A DNA stretch of 64,000 bases from Klebsiella pneumoniae (GCA_945878555.1 CAMDWI010000004.1:1-64000), one strand, 5' to 3'. Positions 9,557 to 18,309 are shown, numbered from the stretch's first letter. Made by a program: numbers and translations. Notes: generated by a model not told the origin, from the sequence alone.

Positions 9557-10260
9557 TACATCACTCTCCGATGGAGGATGCCGGTATCAGTCTGCAGGGA
9601 ACCATCCACCAGCTGAATGATACGTTGGGCATGTTTGGCGATATCTGCCTCATGAGTCACCAGAATGATGGTATTCCCGTCTTTATGAAGCTTGTCGAGC
9701 AGAGCCATAATCTCGTTACCTGTTTTTGTGTCCAGATTACCTGTGGGTTCATCCGCCAGGATAATTTCAGGACGTGTGACCAGGGCACGGGCGATGGCCA
9801 CCCGTTGTCTTTGTCCTCCTGACAGCTCGTTTGGCCGGTGATTCATGCGATCGCCGAGACCAACCTGTGTCAGTACTTCCGCCGCCCGGGCCAGGCGTTC
9901 CTTGCGCGGTACACCTCGATAAATCAGGGGCAACTCTACGTTGTGCAGCGCATCAATTCGAGGTAACAAATTGAAGGTCTGGAATATAAAACCGATTTTT
10001 TCGTTTCGTATCCGGGCAAGCTCCCGATTGTTCATGTCGGACACCAGTTTGCCATTGAGCCAGTAACTACCCACGCTGGCCGTGTCCAGGCATCCAATCA
10101 GGTTCATCAGGGTTGATTTACCCGAACCGGAGCTTCCCATTATTGCCACATATTCATTACGGGTGATGGATATATCAAAACCACGCAAGGCCTGGATCAG
10201 CTCGCCCCCCATATGGTAATGGCGCTGAAGGTTCCGGGTGACGATAATTGCATCATTCAT
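9556..10260 (-). CDS. LolD/MacB-type ABC transporter ATPase
   Basis: A soluble nucleotide-binding protein of 234 residues from the ATG at 10260. It has Walker [11 protein letters not shown]-loop [10 protein letters not shown], signature LSGGQRQR, Walker [13 protein letters not shown], and switch histidine in LVTHE. The NLIGCLD and [11 protein letters not shown] segments are characteristic of the LolD/FtsE/MacB branch. It powers the permease at 7091. An in-frame TTG at 10296 would add 12 residues; neither start has a convincing Shine-Dalgarno, and the ATG fits the family N terminus better. It is first in the operon. Confidence 0.88.
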   Translation of the reverse strand: MNDAIIVTRNLQRHYHMGGELIQALRGFDISITRNEYVAIMGSSGSGKSTLMNLIGCLDTASVGSYWLNGKLVSDMNNRELARIRNEKIGFIFQTFNLLPRIDALHNVELPLIYRGVPRKERLARAAEVLTQVGLGDRMNHRPNELSGGQRQRVAIARALVTRPEIILADEPTGNLDTKTGNEIMALLDKLHKDGNTIILVTHEADIAKHAQRIIQLVDGSLQTDTGILHRRVM

Positions 10261-10357
10261 GTTCTTGACAGGTGGAAGTAAGGTGCTGTTGGACAATTAT
10301 GCCCGTAAAATTGTGGCATTTATAAGGAAAAATGGCATCTGACCCGTTTAACTGATG

Positions 10358-10380
10358 AACTCTCCGGACTTGTGAGAGTT
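10358..10380. promoter_or_regulatory. Inverted repeat in divergent intergenic region
   Basis: AACTCTC and GAGAGTT form a perfect seven-base inverted repeat around a nine-base spacer, about midway between the divergent efflux operon and the nitroreductase gene. It could be an operator for either side. I see no good promoter boxes to place it against. Confidence 0.3.
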
Positions 10381-10470
10381 AGAATTGTACTACTGATACT
10401 ATCTGTGAATCCCGGTATCATAATCTTCCTGTAAATTGTTCCCCTCAATTATGCCTGTATTGGACCATAT

Positions 10471-11055
10471 ATGTTGAATACTCCTGAAAATAGTGAAATC
10501 TCGCGACTGGAAATGTATGCAACCAGCATTCGATCCCGACGGACTATCAATTTTTTTAAAAAAAATCCTGTCGAAACCTCCCTCATTCTGGAGGCGATTG
10601 AAGTGGCGCGCTGGGCACCGAACCACAAAAAAACCGAACCCTGGCATTTCCATGTTATGGGGCCGCGAATCTGTGAGCAGGTAAAGGAATTAATTACGGA
10701 TATCAAGGCAGCTGGGCAGCCAGACACTGCACGTATAACAATCAGGGAGAGGCTGAATGCCATCCCGGGCTGGCTCGTTATGACCTGTGAATTCTCCACC
10801 GATCCTGTCCAGCAATTGGAGGACTATGCTGCCTGTGCCTGCGCTGCCCAGAACATGATGTTATATCTGTGGCAGGCCGGGGTGGGTATGAAATGGACGA
10901 CCGGTAAGGTAATACGGGACACACGATTCTCGCAACTGATGGGTATCGATATAAATCGCAAGTTTGTTGTGGGTCTGTTCTGGTATGGCTATCCGGAACA
11001 AGTACCGGAACAAACGCGTAAATCACTTGAGACAATTGCAGAGATTACAGAATAA
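10471..11055 (+). CDS. Nitroreductase-family flavoprotein
   Basis: 194 residues. It has the family's early RSRRTINFF segment (flavin-phosphate-binding arginines), the helix ARWAPNHKKTEPWHF, and the later GVGMKWTTG and VVGLFWYGYP segments. Members bind FMN and reduce nitro compounds, quinones or similar acceptors with NAD(P)H; the YdjA-like short subgroup is the best match by length. The ATG at 10471 lacks a clear ribosome-binding site, and an in-frame ATG at 10513 is possible. It stands alone between divergent transcription units. Physiological substrate unknown. Confidence 0.8.
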   Translation: MLNTPENSEISRLEMYATSIRSRRTINFFKKNPVETSLILEAIEVARWAPNHKKTEPWHFHVMGPRICEQVKELITDIKAAGQPDTARITIRERLNAIPGWLVMTCEFSTDPVQQLEDYAACACAAQNMMLYLWQAGVGMKWTTGKVIRDTRFSQLMGIDINRKFVVGLFWYGYPEQVPEQTRKSLETIAEITE

Positions 11056-11191
11056 TAAATATATAAAACAACAATATAAAACATATATCTAATGTAAATA
11101 ATCGATGTTTTGCGTAATGCTACCATACTTCTAAAACAAAATTATCACCCGCTATGGTTAAACTTGCCGGCAGTAATGGGTCCGCAGAGGG

Positions 11192-11263
11192 CGGGCGATG
11201 CGGGGATTGAACCAGCGAACCCTGCCATGTGTAGGCAGTGATCTCCCGCTGAGCTAATCGCCC
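11192..11263 (-). tRNA. tRNA-Val(CAC)-like gene, degenerate
   Basis: The minus strand folds as a 72-nt tRNA with a perfect seven-pair acceptor stem (GGGCGAT with ATCGCCC) and anticodon stem CTGCC/GGCAG. The loop is TACACAT, giving anticodon CAC. The sequence is clearly valine-like. Defects are: A instead of the near-invariant U33, one mismatch in the D stem, one in the T stem (GCTGG/CCCGC), G at the discriminator, and no encoded CCA. It lies divergent from gltX, as the valU operon does in E. coli. It may be a tRNA in decay or a pseudo-tRNA. Confidence 0.6.
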
Positions 11264-11346
11264 GGATATTCGTAGTTTTGAAGTCAAATACTCGACGGAT
11301 AATGTTAGACTGGGCGGCTATATTTTAAAACGATGAAAATTTTACT

Positions 11347-12765
11347 GTGAAATCAATCAGAACACGATTTGCCCCCAGCCCGACCGGTTATTTACATATC
11401 GGTGGTATCCGTACGGCGCTGTTTTCCTGGCTCTATGCTCGACATTATCAGGGTACCTTTATCCTGCGGGTGGAAGACACGGATCGGGAGCGGTCTACCC
11501 AGGAAGCCGTCGATATCATTATTGATGGTATGCAGTGGCTGGGGCTCGATACGGACGAAGGGCCATATTACCAGTCCCAAAGAGGGGCCCGCTATGGTGA
11601 GGTCATACAGCAACTACTGGAAACGGGGCATGCCTACCGCTGTTACTGTAGCAAGGAAGAGCTTGATGAAATGCGTGCCAGCGCGATGGCTCGCGGGGAC
11701 AAGCCTAAATACAACGGCAAATGCCGGGAAAGGGGGGTAAGTGCAGTTTCACCACATGATCACCCGGTAATCCGCTTCAAGAACCCGCAGGACGGCGAAA
11801 TCATCATCGATGACCTTATCCAGGGCAGGGTGGTATACCAGAATGTCGAGCTTGATGACCTGATTATTGCCAGATCGGATGGCAGTCCGACTTACAATCT
11901 GACCGTGGTAGCAGATGATTTGGATATGGCGATTACCCATGTTATTCGTGGTGATGACCACCTGAATAATACCCCTCGTCAGATAAATATCTTCAATGCG
12001 CTGGGCAAAATACCGCCTGTTTATTCGCATATCCCCTTGATACTTGATCAACAGGGAAAAAAGCTTTCTAAACGCGAAGGGGCGGCCAGTGTACTTGAAT
12101 ACAGGGACAAGGGATTTTTACCCGAGGCCCTGCTGAATTATCTGGTGCGATTGGGCTGGTCGCATGGGGATCAGGAGATATTCTCGATAGAAGAAATGAT
12201 CCAGTTGTTTGATGTGAGCGATGTAAACAAGGCTGCAGCGGCCATTAATCCGGACAAGTTGCTCTGGCTGAACCAGCACTATCTTAAACAGAGCACCGGG
12301 AACCGCCTGGGTCCCTTGCTGGAGAGCCATCTGCATAAACGTAACATTGATACGTCACAGGGGCCGCCCATGGCCCAGTTATGCGAAGTCCAGAAGGAGA
12401 GGGTAAAAACGCTGGAAGAAATGGCGGATCAAAGCCTGTATTTCTATAAAGATTTTGCAGAGTTTGATACAGAGGCCGCCCGAAAGCACCTGAAACAGCC
12501 CTTGGTAGGGCCATTTAAAACTATCTATAGCGCTCTTGATGCGTTATCGGAGTGGAGCAGTCAGGATGTCCACCGGATTATAGAGGAGGCGGCGGCGAGT
12601 TTTGACATGAAACTGGGTAAAGTTGCCCAACCGCTACGGGTGGCTGTGACAGGTGGCGCCGTATCGCCTTCTATAGACGTCACCATCGTCCTGATAGGGC
12701 GGAAACGTGTGCTAAATCGCTTAATCAAGGCGATAAACTACATCGAGTCTGCTCAGGTAACTTGA
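11347..12765 (+). CDS. gltX: Glutamyl-tRNA synthetase
   Basis: A 472-residue class I synthetase that charges tRNA-Glu with glutamate in the cytoplasm. The HIGH-type motif is HIGG at residues 17-20 and the KMSKS-type motif is KLSKR at 239-243. Cys99, Cys101 and Cys126 match the zinc ligands of bacterial GluRS. The start is GTG at 11347; the ATG at 11333 is out of frame and soon stopped. Length is normal. tRNA-Ala and tRNA-Glu genes follow downstream, a common gammaproteobacterial neighbourhood. Confidence 0.97.
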   Translation: MKSIRTRFAPSPTGYLHIGGIRTALFSWLYARHYQGTFILRVEDTDRERSTQEAVDIIIDGMQWLGLDTDEGPYYQSQRGARYGEVIQQLLETGHAYRCYCSKEELDEMRASAMARGDKPKYNGKCRERGVSAVSPHDHPVIRFKNPQDGEIIIDDLIQGRVVYQNVELDDLIIARSDGSPTYNLTVVADDLDMAITHVIRGDDHLNNTPRQINIFNALGKIPPVYSHIPLILDQQGKKLSKREGAASVLEYRDKGFLPEALLNYLVRLGWSHGDQEIFSIEEMIQLFDVSDVNKAAAAINPDKLLWLNQHYLKQSTGNRLGPLLESHLHKRNIDTSQGPPMAQLCEVQKERVKTLEEMADQSLYFYKDFAEFDTEAARKHLKQPLVGPFKTIYSALDALSEWSSQDVHRIIEEAAASFDMKLGKVAQPLRVAVTGGAVSPSIDVTIVLIGRKRVLNRLIKAINYIESAQVT

Positions 12766-12790
12766 CAGCAGGGTGGTGGTAACGTAAATT
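12762..12790 (+). promoter_or_regulatory. Sigma-70 promoter for tRNA-Ala
   Basis: A consensus -35 box TTGACA at 12762-12767 is followed after exactly 17 bases by TAAATT at 12785-12790. A GC-rich stretch (CTGCCGCCTG) follows, as in discriminators of stringently controlled stable-RNA promoters. The -35 box overlaps the gltX stop codon. The tRNA starts about 70 bases downstream of the expected transcription start. Confidence 0.6.
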
Positions 12791-12867
12791 CTGCCGCCTG
12801 TTTTGCCGTTGTCCCTGACCTTGAGTTCACCAGGTATCAGGGTGAAACGGAGAATCGACAGCAAAAC

Positions 12868-12943
<76 letters not shown>

Positions 12944-12977
12944 CTCCCTTTATTGTACCGGGACTGGATGACGTAAA

Positions 12978-13004
12978 TTGTTATTGACTGGATGTCTATA
13001 TAAT
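12978..13004 (+). promoter_or_regulatory. Possible promoter for tRNA-Glu
   Basis: A perfect -10 box TATAAT lies at 12999-13004. The best -35 candidate is TTGTTA at 12978-12983 with a short 15-base spacer; TTGACT at 12984-12989 is nearer consensus but only nine bases away. The tRNA begins about 55 bases after the expected start. The -10 is convincing, the -35 is not. Confidence 0.4.
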
Positions 13005-13065
13005 GCCAAGAATGGCGGCCTGTATTACATTGACTTATTCTGAGTTGTAATCTACCTCGTATTAA

Positions 13066-13141
13066 GTCCCCATCGTCTAGAGGCCTAGGACACTGCCCTT
13101 TCACGGCGGCGACAGGGGTTCGAATCCCCTTGGGGACGCCA
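13066..13141 (+). tRNA. tRNA-Glu(TTC)
   Basis: A 76-nt tRNA with acceptor stem GTCCCCA/TGGGGAC, discriminator G and encoded CCA. The anticodon loop CTTTCAC gives TTC. The D arm (CGTCTAGAGG) and T arm (CAGGGGTTCGAATCCCCT) match bacterial tRNA-Glu. It is the substrate of the gltX product encoded just upstream. Confidence 0.97.
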
Positions 13142-13181
13142 TTTATGATTTGCCAGGCGTATATCCGGGTGCTGTCAACGT

Positions 13182-13196
13182 ATCCGGATTCCGGAT
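13182..13196 (+). terminator. Small hairpin after tRNA-Glu, weak terminator candidate
   Basis: ATCCGG-ATT-CCGGAT can form a six-pair stem with a three-base loop, followed by TTATTG. It lies about 40 bases past the tRNA. The U-tract is poor, so it may only define the RNA 3' end. The rest of 13142-13416 shows no gene. Confidence 0.3.
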
Positions 13197-13416
13197 TTAT
13201 TGTCCAGCAATAAAACTGCACACCTGAAATTTCCGTAAATCCAGTCAGCCTCTATCAAGTTACACACCGAATCATGTGCTGTCGGTGTCAGATAAAACTG
13301 ATCCGGACATCCATCATTTGATTCATACTGAAAGCAAGAAATGTTAGTATGTCAGCTCAAAATGGATTATCAGCATCGCATTGATATCCATGAATTAACC
13401 CGGAATAAACAAAGAC

Positions 13417-14427
13417 ATGAAAATTCTGTTAACAGGGGCAGCAGGTTTTATCGGTTCTGCTGTCACCAGAGTATTGCTGGACAGAGGGGATGAGGTCATA
13501 GGCATCGATAATCTGAACGATTATTATGATGTAAACCTCAAAAACGCCAGATTACGCCGTTTGACCGATGACAGCGGATTTACTTTTATCAAGGCAGATG
13601 TTGCTGACAGGCAGGATATTGAAACGATATTCAAATCGCACCAGCCACAGCGGGTCATCCATCTTGCCGCCCAGGCGGGTGTTCGCTATTCAATCGAGAA
13701 TCCGCATGCCTATATCAGCTCCAACCTGGTTGGGTTTATCAATATTCTGGAGGGATGTCGACATAACAAGGTAGGACATCTGGTCTATGCGTCATCCAGT
13801 TCAGTATACGGTGCCAATACCTTGATGCCATTTTCTATCCACCATAATGTCGACCATCCGCTCTCCCTGTATGCCGCGACTAAAAAAGCGAATGAGTTAA
13901 TGGCGCATACCTACAGTTACCTGTACAGCATGCCAACTACAGGCCTGCGGTTTTTTACGGTTTACGGCCCCTGGGGTCGACCAGACATGTCATTGTTTCT
14001 GTTTACCAAAAAAATCCTCGCTGGTGAGCCCATAGACGTATTCAACAATGGTAATCACAGACGCGATTTCACTTATGTGGATGATATCGTTAACGGTGTA
14101 GTCCGGGTGAACGACAGGGTCGCATCCCCCAATCCGGACTGGACCAGTGATACACCCGATCCGGGCACGAGTAAGGCACCCTATAGATTGTATAACATTG
14201 GAAATAACCAGCCGGTTGAGTTGATGCGTTTCATTGAGATACTTGAGGACTGTCTGGGTAAGAAGGCCGTAAAGAATTTTCTGCCGCTGCAGCCGGGTGA
14301 CGTTCCTGCCACGTATGCGGATGTGGAAGATCTGGCGCGTGATGTTGGTTTTTCTCCGGCCACACAAATCGAGACTGGTATTGCTAATTTTGTTCGTTGG
14401 TATCGTGATTATTACAAGGTGAAATAA
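13417..14427 (+). CDS. UDP-glucuronate 4-epimerase (CapI/WbpP-like)
   Basis: A 336-residue extended short-chain dehydrogenase. The NAD-binding motif GAAGFIG is at residues 7-13, with SSSSVYG and YAATK supplying the catalytic Ser/Tyr/Lys. The segments [13 protein letters not shown] and [16 protein letters not shown] are typical of UDP-glucuronic acid epimerases, which interconvert UDP-GlcA and UDP-GalA. Ugd two genes downstream can supply UDP-GlcA, so the pair would deliver UDP-galacturonic acid for the glycan. The TAA stop overlaps the next ATG (TAATG). First gene of the polysaccharide locus. Confidence 0.88.
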   Translation: MKILLTGAAGFIGSAVTRVLLDRGDEVIGIDNLNDYYDVNLKNARLRRLTDDSGFTFIKADVADRQDIETIFKSHQPQRVIHLAAQAGVRYSIENPHAYISSNLVGFINILEGCRHNKVGHLVYASSSSVYGANTLMPFSIHHNVDHPLSLYAATKKANELMAHTYSYLYSMPTTGLRFFTVYGPWGRPDMSLFLFTKKILAGEPIDVFNNGNHRRDFTYVDDIVNGVVRVNDRVASPNPDWTSDTPDPGTSKAPYRLYNIGNNQPVELMRFIEILEDCLGKKAVKNFLPLQPGDVPATYADVEDLARDVGFSPATQIETGIANFVRWYRDYYKVK

Positions 14428-15713
14428 TGGCACATAATAGAAAAATATCCGTAATCGGACTGGGGTATGTGGGTTTACCTGTCGCGGTCGCATTTGGCAA
14501 ACAGGCCAGTGTTGTAGGCTTTGATATCAACCGGAACCGTATTGCGGAACTGCAAAAAGGGCACGATTCAACCAAGGAAGTCGAAACTGCGGACCTGAAG
14601 GCGGCGAACATACTCTTTACTGCTGATATAGCAGATCTGAAACAGGCGGACTTTCACATCGTAGCCGTACCCACACCAATCGATCATGCCAAATATCCAG
14701 ACTTATCACCGCTGATTGGCGCGAGTAATACGTTGGCCAAGGCATTAAAGAAAAATGACATTGTCGTTTATGAATCAACCGTCTATCCCGGTGCTACAGA
14801 AGAAGAATGTATTCCAATCCTGGAGAAGATCTCCGGACTGAAAGCAGGGACAGACTTTTTTGTGGGTTATTCTCCGGAGCGTATCAATCCCGGTGACAAG
14901 GAACATACCTTTACCCGGATCCTCAAGGTAGTCTCGGCACAGACGCCAGAAAGTCTGGACGTTGTTGCTGCAGTATATGGATCAGTAGTAACAGCGGGTG
15001 TGCACCGGGCGCCTTCAATCAAGGTTGCCGAAGCGGCAAAGGTGATAGAAAACACCCAGCGTGACCTGAATATATCTCTGATGAACGAGCTTTCCCTCAT
15101 TTTTGAGAAGCTGGGAATAGATACTGGTGATGTATTGGCAGCCGCCGGGACAAAATGGAACTTCCTGCCGTTTAAACCGGGTCTGGTTGGCGGGCATTGT
15201 ATCGGGGTCGATCCATACTATCTCACATACAAGGCACAGGTTTCAGGTTACATACCCCAGGTGATACTTGCCGGACGCAGGATCAATGATGGCATGGGTA
15301 CGTTTGTGGCAGGCCAGGTCGTCAAGGAAATGATTAAGCAAGGGTATGGCGTCAAGGGGAATCGGATAAATATTCTCGGTTTTACCTTCAAGGAAAACGT
15401 GCCTGACACCCGCAATACCCGGGTAATTGATATCGTGAATGCCTTGAATGAATTTGAGGTGGATATAAATATTTATGATCCTGAAGCCGACAAGGATGAG
15501 GCGCGCCATGAGTACGGAATCGAAATACTGGCGGACGACAAAATGGCGCCCGGACACGCAGTAATCCTGGCGGTTGCACATAATGCTTACAGGGAGTTTG
15601 GCTGGGACTATATCTCCAGCATGCTGATTGATGGCAAAGGTGTTGTCTTTGATGTTACACGCGTACTGGACAGGGAAAACATCCCGGCCGGTATCAAACT
15701 GATTCGTTTATAA
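14427..15713 (+). CDS. UDP-N-acetylhexosamine 6-dehydrogenase (TviB/WbpO-like)
   Basis: 428 residues. N-terminal NAD motif GLGYVGLP, central domain, and C-terminal UDP-sugar domain with the catalytic Cys258 in GGHCIGVDPYYL, and GFTFKENVPDTRNT. The VGFDINRNRI and HCIGVDPYYLTYKA segments are typical of the TviB/WbpO branch, which oxidises UDP-GalNAc or UDP-GlcNAc at C6 to the uronic acid with two NAD+. It is translationally coupled to the epimerase. The exact N-acetyl sugar cannot be fixed from sequence alone. Confidence 0.85.
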   Translation: MAHNRKISVIGLGYVGLPVAVAFGKQASVVGFDINRNRIAELQKGHDSTKEVETADLKAANILFTADIADLKQADFHIVAVPTPIDHAKYPDLSPLIGASNTLAKALKKNDIVVYESTVYPGATEEECIPILEKISGLKAGTDFFVGYSPERINPGDKEHTFTRILKVVSAQTPESLDVVAAVYGSVVTAGVHRAPSIKVAEAAKVIENTQRDLNISLMNELSLIFEKLGIDTGDVLAAAGTKWNFLPFKPGLVGGHCIGVDPYYLTYKAQVSGYIPQVILAGRRINDGMGTFVAGQVVKEMIKQGYGVKGNRINILGFTFKENVPDTRNTRVIDIVNALNEFEVDINIYDPEADKDEARHEYGIEILADDKMAPGHAVILAVAHNAYREFGWDYISSMLIDGKGVVFDVTRVLDRENIPAGIKLIRL

Positions 15714-15726
15714 ACAGGTAGAGCAA

Positions 15727-17049
15727 ATGAAAGTTTCAATGATTGGTAGCGGATATGTAGGTCTGGTGTCCGGAACCTGTTTTTCCGAGTTTGGCGCTGA
15801 CGTTACCTGCATTGATATTGACAGCAATAAAATCAGCAGGTTGAACATGGGGGAAATTCCTATTTATGAACCCGGCCTTGATGAAATGGTTGCCAAGAAT
15901 GTCTCCCAGGGTAGATTGAAGTTCACAGACAAGTATGACGATGTCATTGGCAATAGCGACCTGATATTCATCGCTGTCGGCACACCTTCACGCCATGGTG
16001 ACGGGCATGCAGATTTATCGTATGTGTTTCAGGCCGCCCGTGATATTGCCCCGTATCTGAAGGGATATACCGTCATTGTAGACAAATCGACGGTCCCTGT
16101 TGGTACGGCCCGCAATGTGAAACGCATAATCCAGGAAGTTAACCCTGACGCTGATTTTGATGTGGCGTCAAATCCGGAATTCCTGCGCGAAGGCGCAGCT
16201 ATTTCCGATTTTATGCGACCTGATCGCGTGGTACTGGGTATCGAATCAGACCGGGCACTGGATGTGCTTCGGGAATTATACAGACCGTTAAACCTGATTG
16301 AGACTCCGATTGTAGCAACTGATCTCGAAAGTGCTGAGTTGATTAAATATGCCAGCAACGCGTTTCTGGCCACCAAGATTAGCTTCATAAACGAAATGTC
16401 GATATTGTGTGAAGCGGTCGGGGCTGATGTGCATGCGGTAGCCAAAGGCATGGGACTGGATGGCAGGATAGGACGCAAGTTTCTCCATGCAGGTCCCGGT
16501 TTTGGCGGATCTTGTTTTCCAAAGGACACCAAGGCACTGGTCAGGATTGCCCAGGAGAACGGTGTGTCCAGCCGTATTGTAGAATCAGTTATGGAAGTAA
16601 ATGAAGCGCAGAAGGCGAGGATGATTAGTAAAATCAGGAATGCACTGGATGGCAATATCGCCGGCAAGATCATTTCTGTTATAGGTCTGACATTCAAACC
16701 GGGTACAGATGATATGCGTGATGCCCCTGCATTATCGATCCTTCCCAAACTTATTGAAGGTGGTGCGATTATTCGTGCCCATGACCCACATGGCATGGAC
16801 GAGGCAAAAAAACTGTTACCAGCCAGTATCAGCTATGTAGATAATCTGTACGATATCTTCAATGGCGCAGATGCAGTTGTCCTGCTTACGGAATGGAATG
16901 AGTACCGTGGTCTCGACCTGAAACGGGTCAGGCAGTCGATGCGTTCAAACAAGTTTATTGATTTGCGTAATGTATATGTGCCTGCACAAATGGAACAGGA
17001 AGGCTTCGATTATTACTGTGTAGGCAGACAAAAAAAGAAAAACGCGTAA
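15727..17049 (+). CDS. ugd: UDP-glucose 6-dehydrogenase
   Basis: 440 residues, the usual length. It has NAD motif GSGYVGLV at the N terminus, the lysine-bearing segment AELIKYASNAFLATK, the catalytic thiol Cys263 in GFGGSCFPKDT, and GLTFKPGTDDMRDAP. It oxidises UDP-glucose to UDP-glucuronic acid, the substrate of the epimerase at 13417. An AGGTAGAG-type ribosome-binding site precedes the ATG. Only two bases separate its stop from cysC. Confidence 0.93.
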   Translation: MKVSMIGSGYVGLVSGTCFSEFGADVTCIDIDSNKISRLNMGEIPIYEPGLDEMVAKNVSQGRLKFTDKYDDVIGNSDLIFIAVGTPSRHGDGHADLSYVFQAARDIAPYLKGYTVIVDKSTVPVGTARNVKRIIQEVNPDADFDVASNPEFLREGAAISDFMRPDRVVLGIESDRALDVLRELYRPLNLIETPIVATDLESAELIKYASNAFLATKISFINEMSILCEAVGADVHAVAKGMGLDGRIGRKFLHAGPGFGGSCFPKDTKALVRIAQENGVSSRIVESVMEVNEAQKARMISKIRNALDGNIAGKIISVIGLTFKPGTDDMRDAPALSILPKLIEGGAIIRAHDPHGMDEAKKLLPASISYVDNLYDIFNGADAVVLLTEWNEYRGLDLKRVRQSMRSNKFIDLRNVYVPAQMEQEGFDYYCVGRQKKKNA

Positions 17050-17051
17050 TC

Positions 17052-17669
17052 ATGAACCAGGTAATCACCAATCAGAACACTGTCTGGCATGAGGCTAGTG
17101 TCACCCGACTGGATCGCGAAAGATTGAACGGTCACCGTAGTTGTATACTCTGGTTTACCGGATTGTCTGGATCAGGTAAATCTACCTTGTCCCACGCTGT
17201 TGAGGACATGTTATACAAGCAGGATGTACGTACCTTTGTTCTGGATGGGGATAATGTCAGGAAAGGTCTATGTAAGGACCTCGGTTTTACAGACAGGGAT
17301 CGGACCGAAAATATCCGTCGAATCGGTGAAATCAGCAAACTGATGATGCAGGCAGGTGTTATTACCCTGTCTGCATTCATATCTCCGTTTATAAAAGACA
17401 GACAGTTGGTGCGTGAACTTGTGGGACCGGATGAATTTATAGAGATTTATTGTGATGCCCCGTTGTCTGTGTGTGAGATGCGGGATGTGAAGGGCTTATA
17501 CAAGAAAGCGAGGCAAGGGTTGATTTCCGACTTTACCGGGATCAGTTCACCCTACGAACGTCCGGCCAATCCTGAAATCACGCTTGATACGGCAAGCCTG
17601 ACTGTAAATGAGTGTACAACGCGGGTGATTGAATACCTGAATCAACAAGGCATTTTCAGCAGTCGGTAA
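17052..17669 (+). CDS. cysC: Adenylylsulfate kinase
   Basis: A 205-residue P-loop kinase that phosphorylates APS to PAPS. Walker A GLSGSGKST is at residues 37-45. FVLDGDNVRKGLCKDLGF and the SAFISPF segment are classic CysC motifs, as is the lid region IKDRQLVRE followed by DVKGLYKKAR. CysN/CysD are not in the window. Its placement in a sugar-nucleotide operon suggests PAPS for sulfating the glycan, but no sulfotransferase gene is visible here. Confidence 0.93.
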   Translation: MNQVITNQNTVWHEASVTRLDRERLNGHRSCILWFTGLSGSGKSTLSHAVEDMLYKQDVRTFVLDGDNVRKGLCKDLGFTDRDRTENIRRIGEISKLMMQAGVITLSAFISPFIKDRQLVRELVGPDEFIEIYCDAPLSVCEMRDVKGLYKKARQGLISDFTGISSPYERPANPEITLDTASLTVNECTTRVIEYLNQQGIFSSR

Positions 17670-17697
17670 TTTTAATTTTATGTTCCTCTGTATATGA

Positions 17698-18201
17698 ATG
17701 AGCGCCTGGTATCTAATACAAACAAAGCCACGACAGGAAAGTCTGGCAAGGATTAACCTTGAGCGCCAGGGCTATATAATCTATTTGCCCAGAGTTTCCA
17801 GGCAACGTGCCAGAAGACAGTTGACTGGTGAAGCTACCGCCCCGTTATTTCCCCGATACCTTTTTATACACCTGAATGAAGGTATTGATGACTGGGCCCC
17901 TATCAGGTCAACCCTCGGGGTGCAGGCACTCGTCAGGTTCGGCCAGATTCCTGCCAGGGTGCCTGATGCCCTCATAGAATCAATAAAATCCAGGGAAAAC
18001 GAGCAGGGTATCCATGTACTAGATAAACATCGATTCTCAGTAGGGGACAGGGTAAGAATAATTGATGGTCCCTTTGATGGAATAGAAGCGGTTATTTTTT
18101 CGAAGACAGCAAAAGAACGAACCGTCTTGTTGATGAAGCTACTGGAGAAGTATGTCAAAGTCGAGATTAACGATATCAATCTCGAACCAGCCAAACATTG
18201 A
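17698..18201 (+). CDS. rfaH: RfaH-type transcription antitermination factor
   Basis: 167 residues with the NusG-like N-terminal domain (WYLIQTKPRQESLARINLERQG, PLFPRYLFIHL) and a C-terminal KOW region (VGDRVRIIDGPFDGIEAVI). TLGVQALVRFGQIPARVPDALI aligns with the RfaH-specific part of the N domain. RfaH binds the ops sequence in non-template DNA during pausing, rides RNA polymerase, and suppresses termination in long surface-polysaccharide operons. An exact ops element lies 0.8 kb downstream, so this copy is probably dedicated to the locus. Confidence 0.9.
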   Translation: MSAWYLIQTKPRQESLARINLERQGYIIYLPRVSRQRARRQLTGEATAPLFPRYLFIHLNEGIDDWAPIRSTLGVQALVRFGQIPARVPDALIESIKSRENEQGIHVLDKHRFSVGDRVRIIDGPFDGIEAVIFSKTAKERTVLLMKLLEKYVKVEINDINLEPAKH

Positions 18202-18244
18202 TCCCTCGAAGATCTAGCAGTTAACTACACATTATCTGGTATAT

Positions 18245-18269
18245 GTGAACAGTCATTTACACTGTTCAC
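18245..18269. promoter_or_regulatory. Operator candidate 1: 9-bp inverted repeat
   Basis: GTGAACAGT at 18245-18253 and ACTGTTCAC at 18261-18269 are a perfect nine-base inverted repeat separated by seven bases. Each arm contains the TGAACA half-site that recurs downstream. The right arm overlaps the candidate -35 box of the regulator gene. Confidence 0.7.
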
Positions 18270-18293
18270 AAACTGAACAAACCTGTATAGAAT
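18265..18293 (+). promoter_or_regulatory. Promoter candidate for the winged-helix regulator
   Basis: TTCACA (18265-18270), a 17-base spacer and TAGAAT (18288-18293) make a plausible sigma-70 promoter. Transcription would begin around 18300, almost at the GTG start at 18303, so the mRNA would be nearly leaderless. The promoter is embedded in the TGAACA array, as expected for autoregulation. Confidence 0.5.
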
Positions 18294-18309
18294 GTTCAGT
18301 CTGTGAACA
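18273..18309. promoter_or_regulatory. Operator candidate 2: inverted repeat plus half-site over the start codon
   Basis: CTGAACA (18273-18279) and TGTTCAG (18293-18299) are a perfect seven-base inverted repeat. A further TGAACA half-site at 18304-18309 overlaps the GTG start codon. With operator 1 there are five TGAACA/TGTTCA half-sites in 64 bp, alternating in orientation. Confidence 0.65.

Noticed and set aside
13142-13416. Possible promoter or ops site before the first polysaccharide operon
   Set aside because: No ops core is present. The best boxes (TTGATT and TAGTAT near 13320-13350) are 21 bases apart, too far to claim.
16029-16796. 255-codon minus-strand open frame
   Set aside because: Entirely inside ugd, whose protein is unmistakable. 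The composition (many S and P) is that of a reverse-frame shadow.
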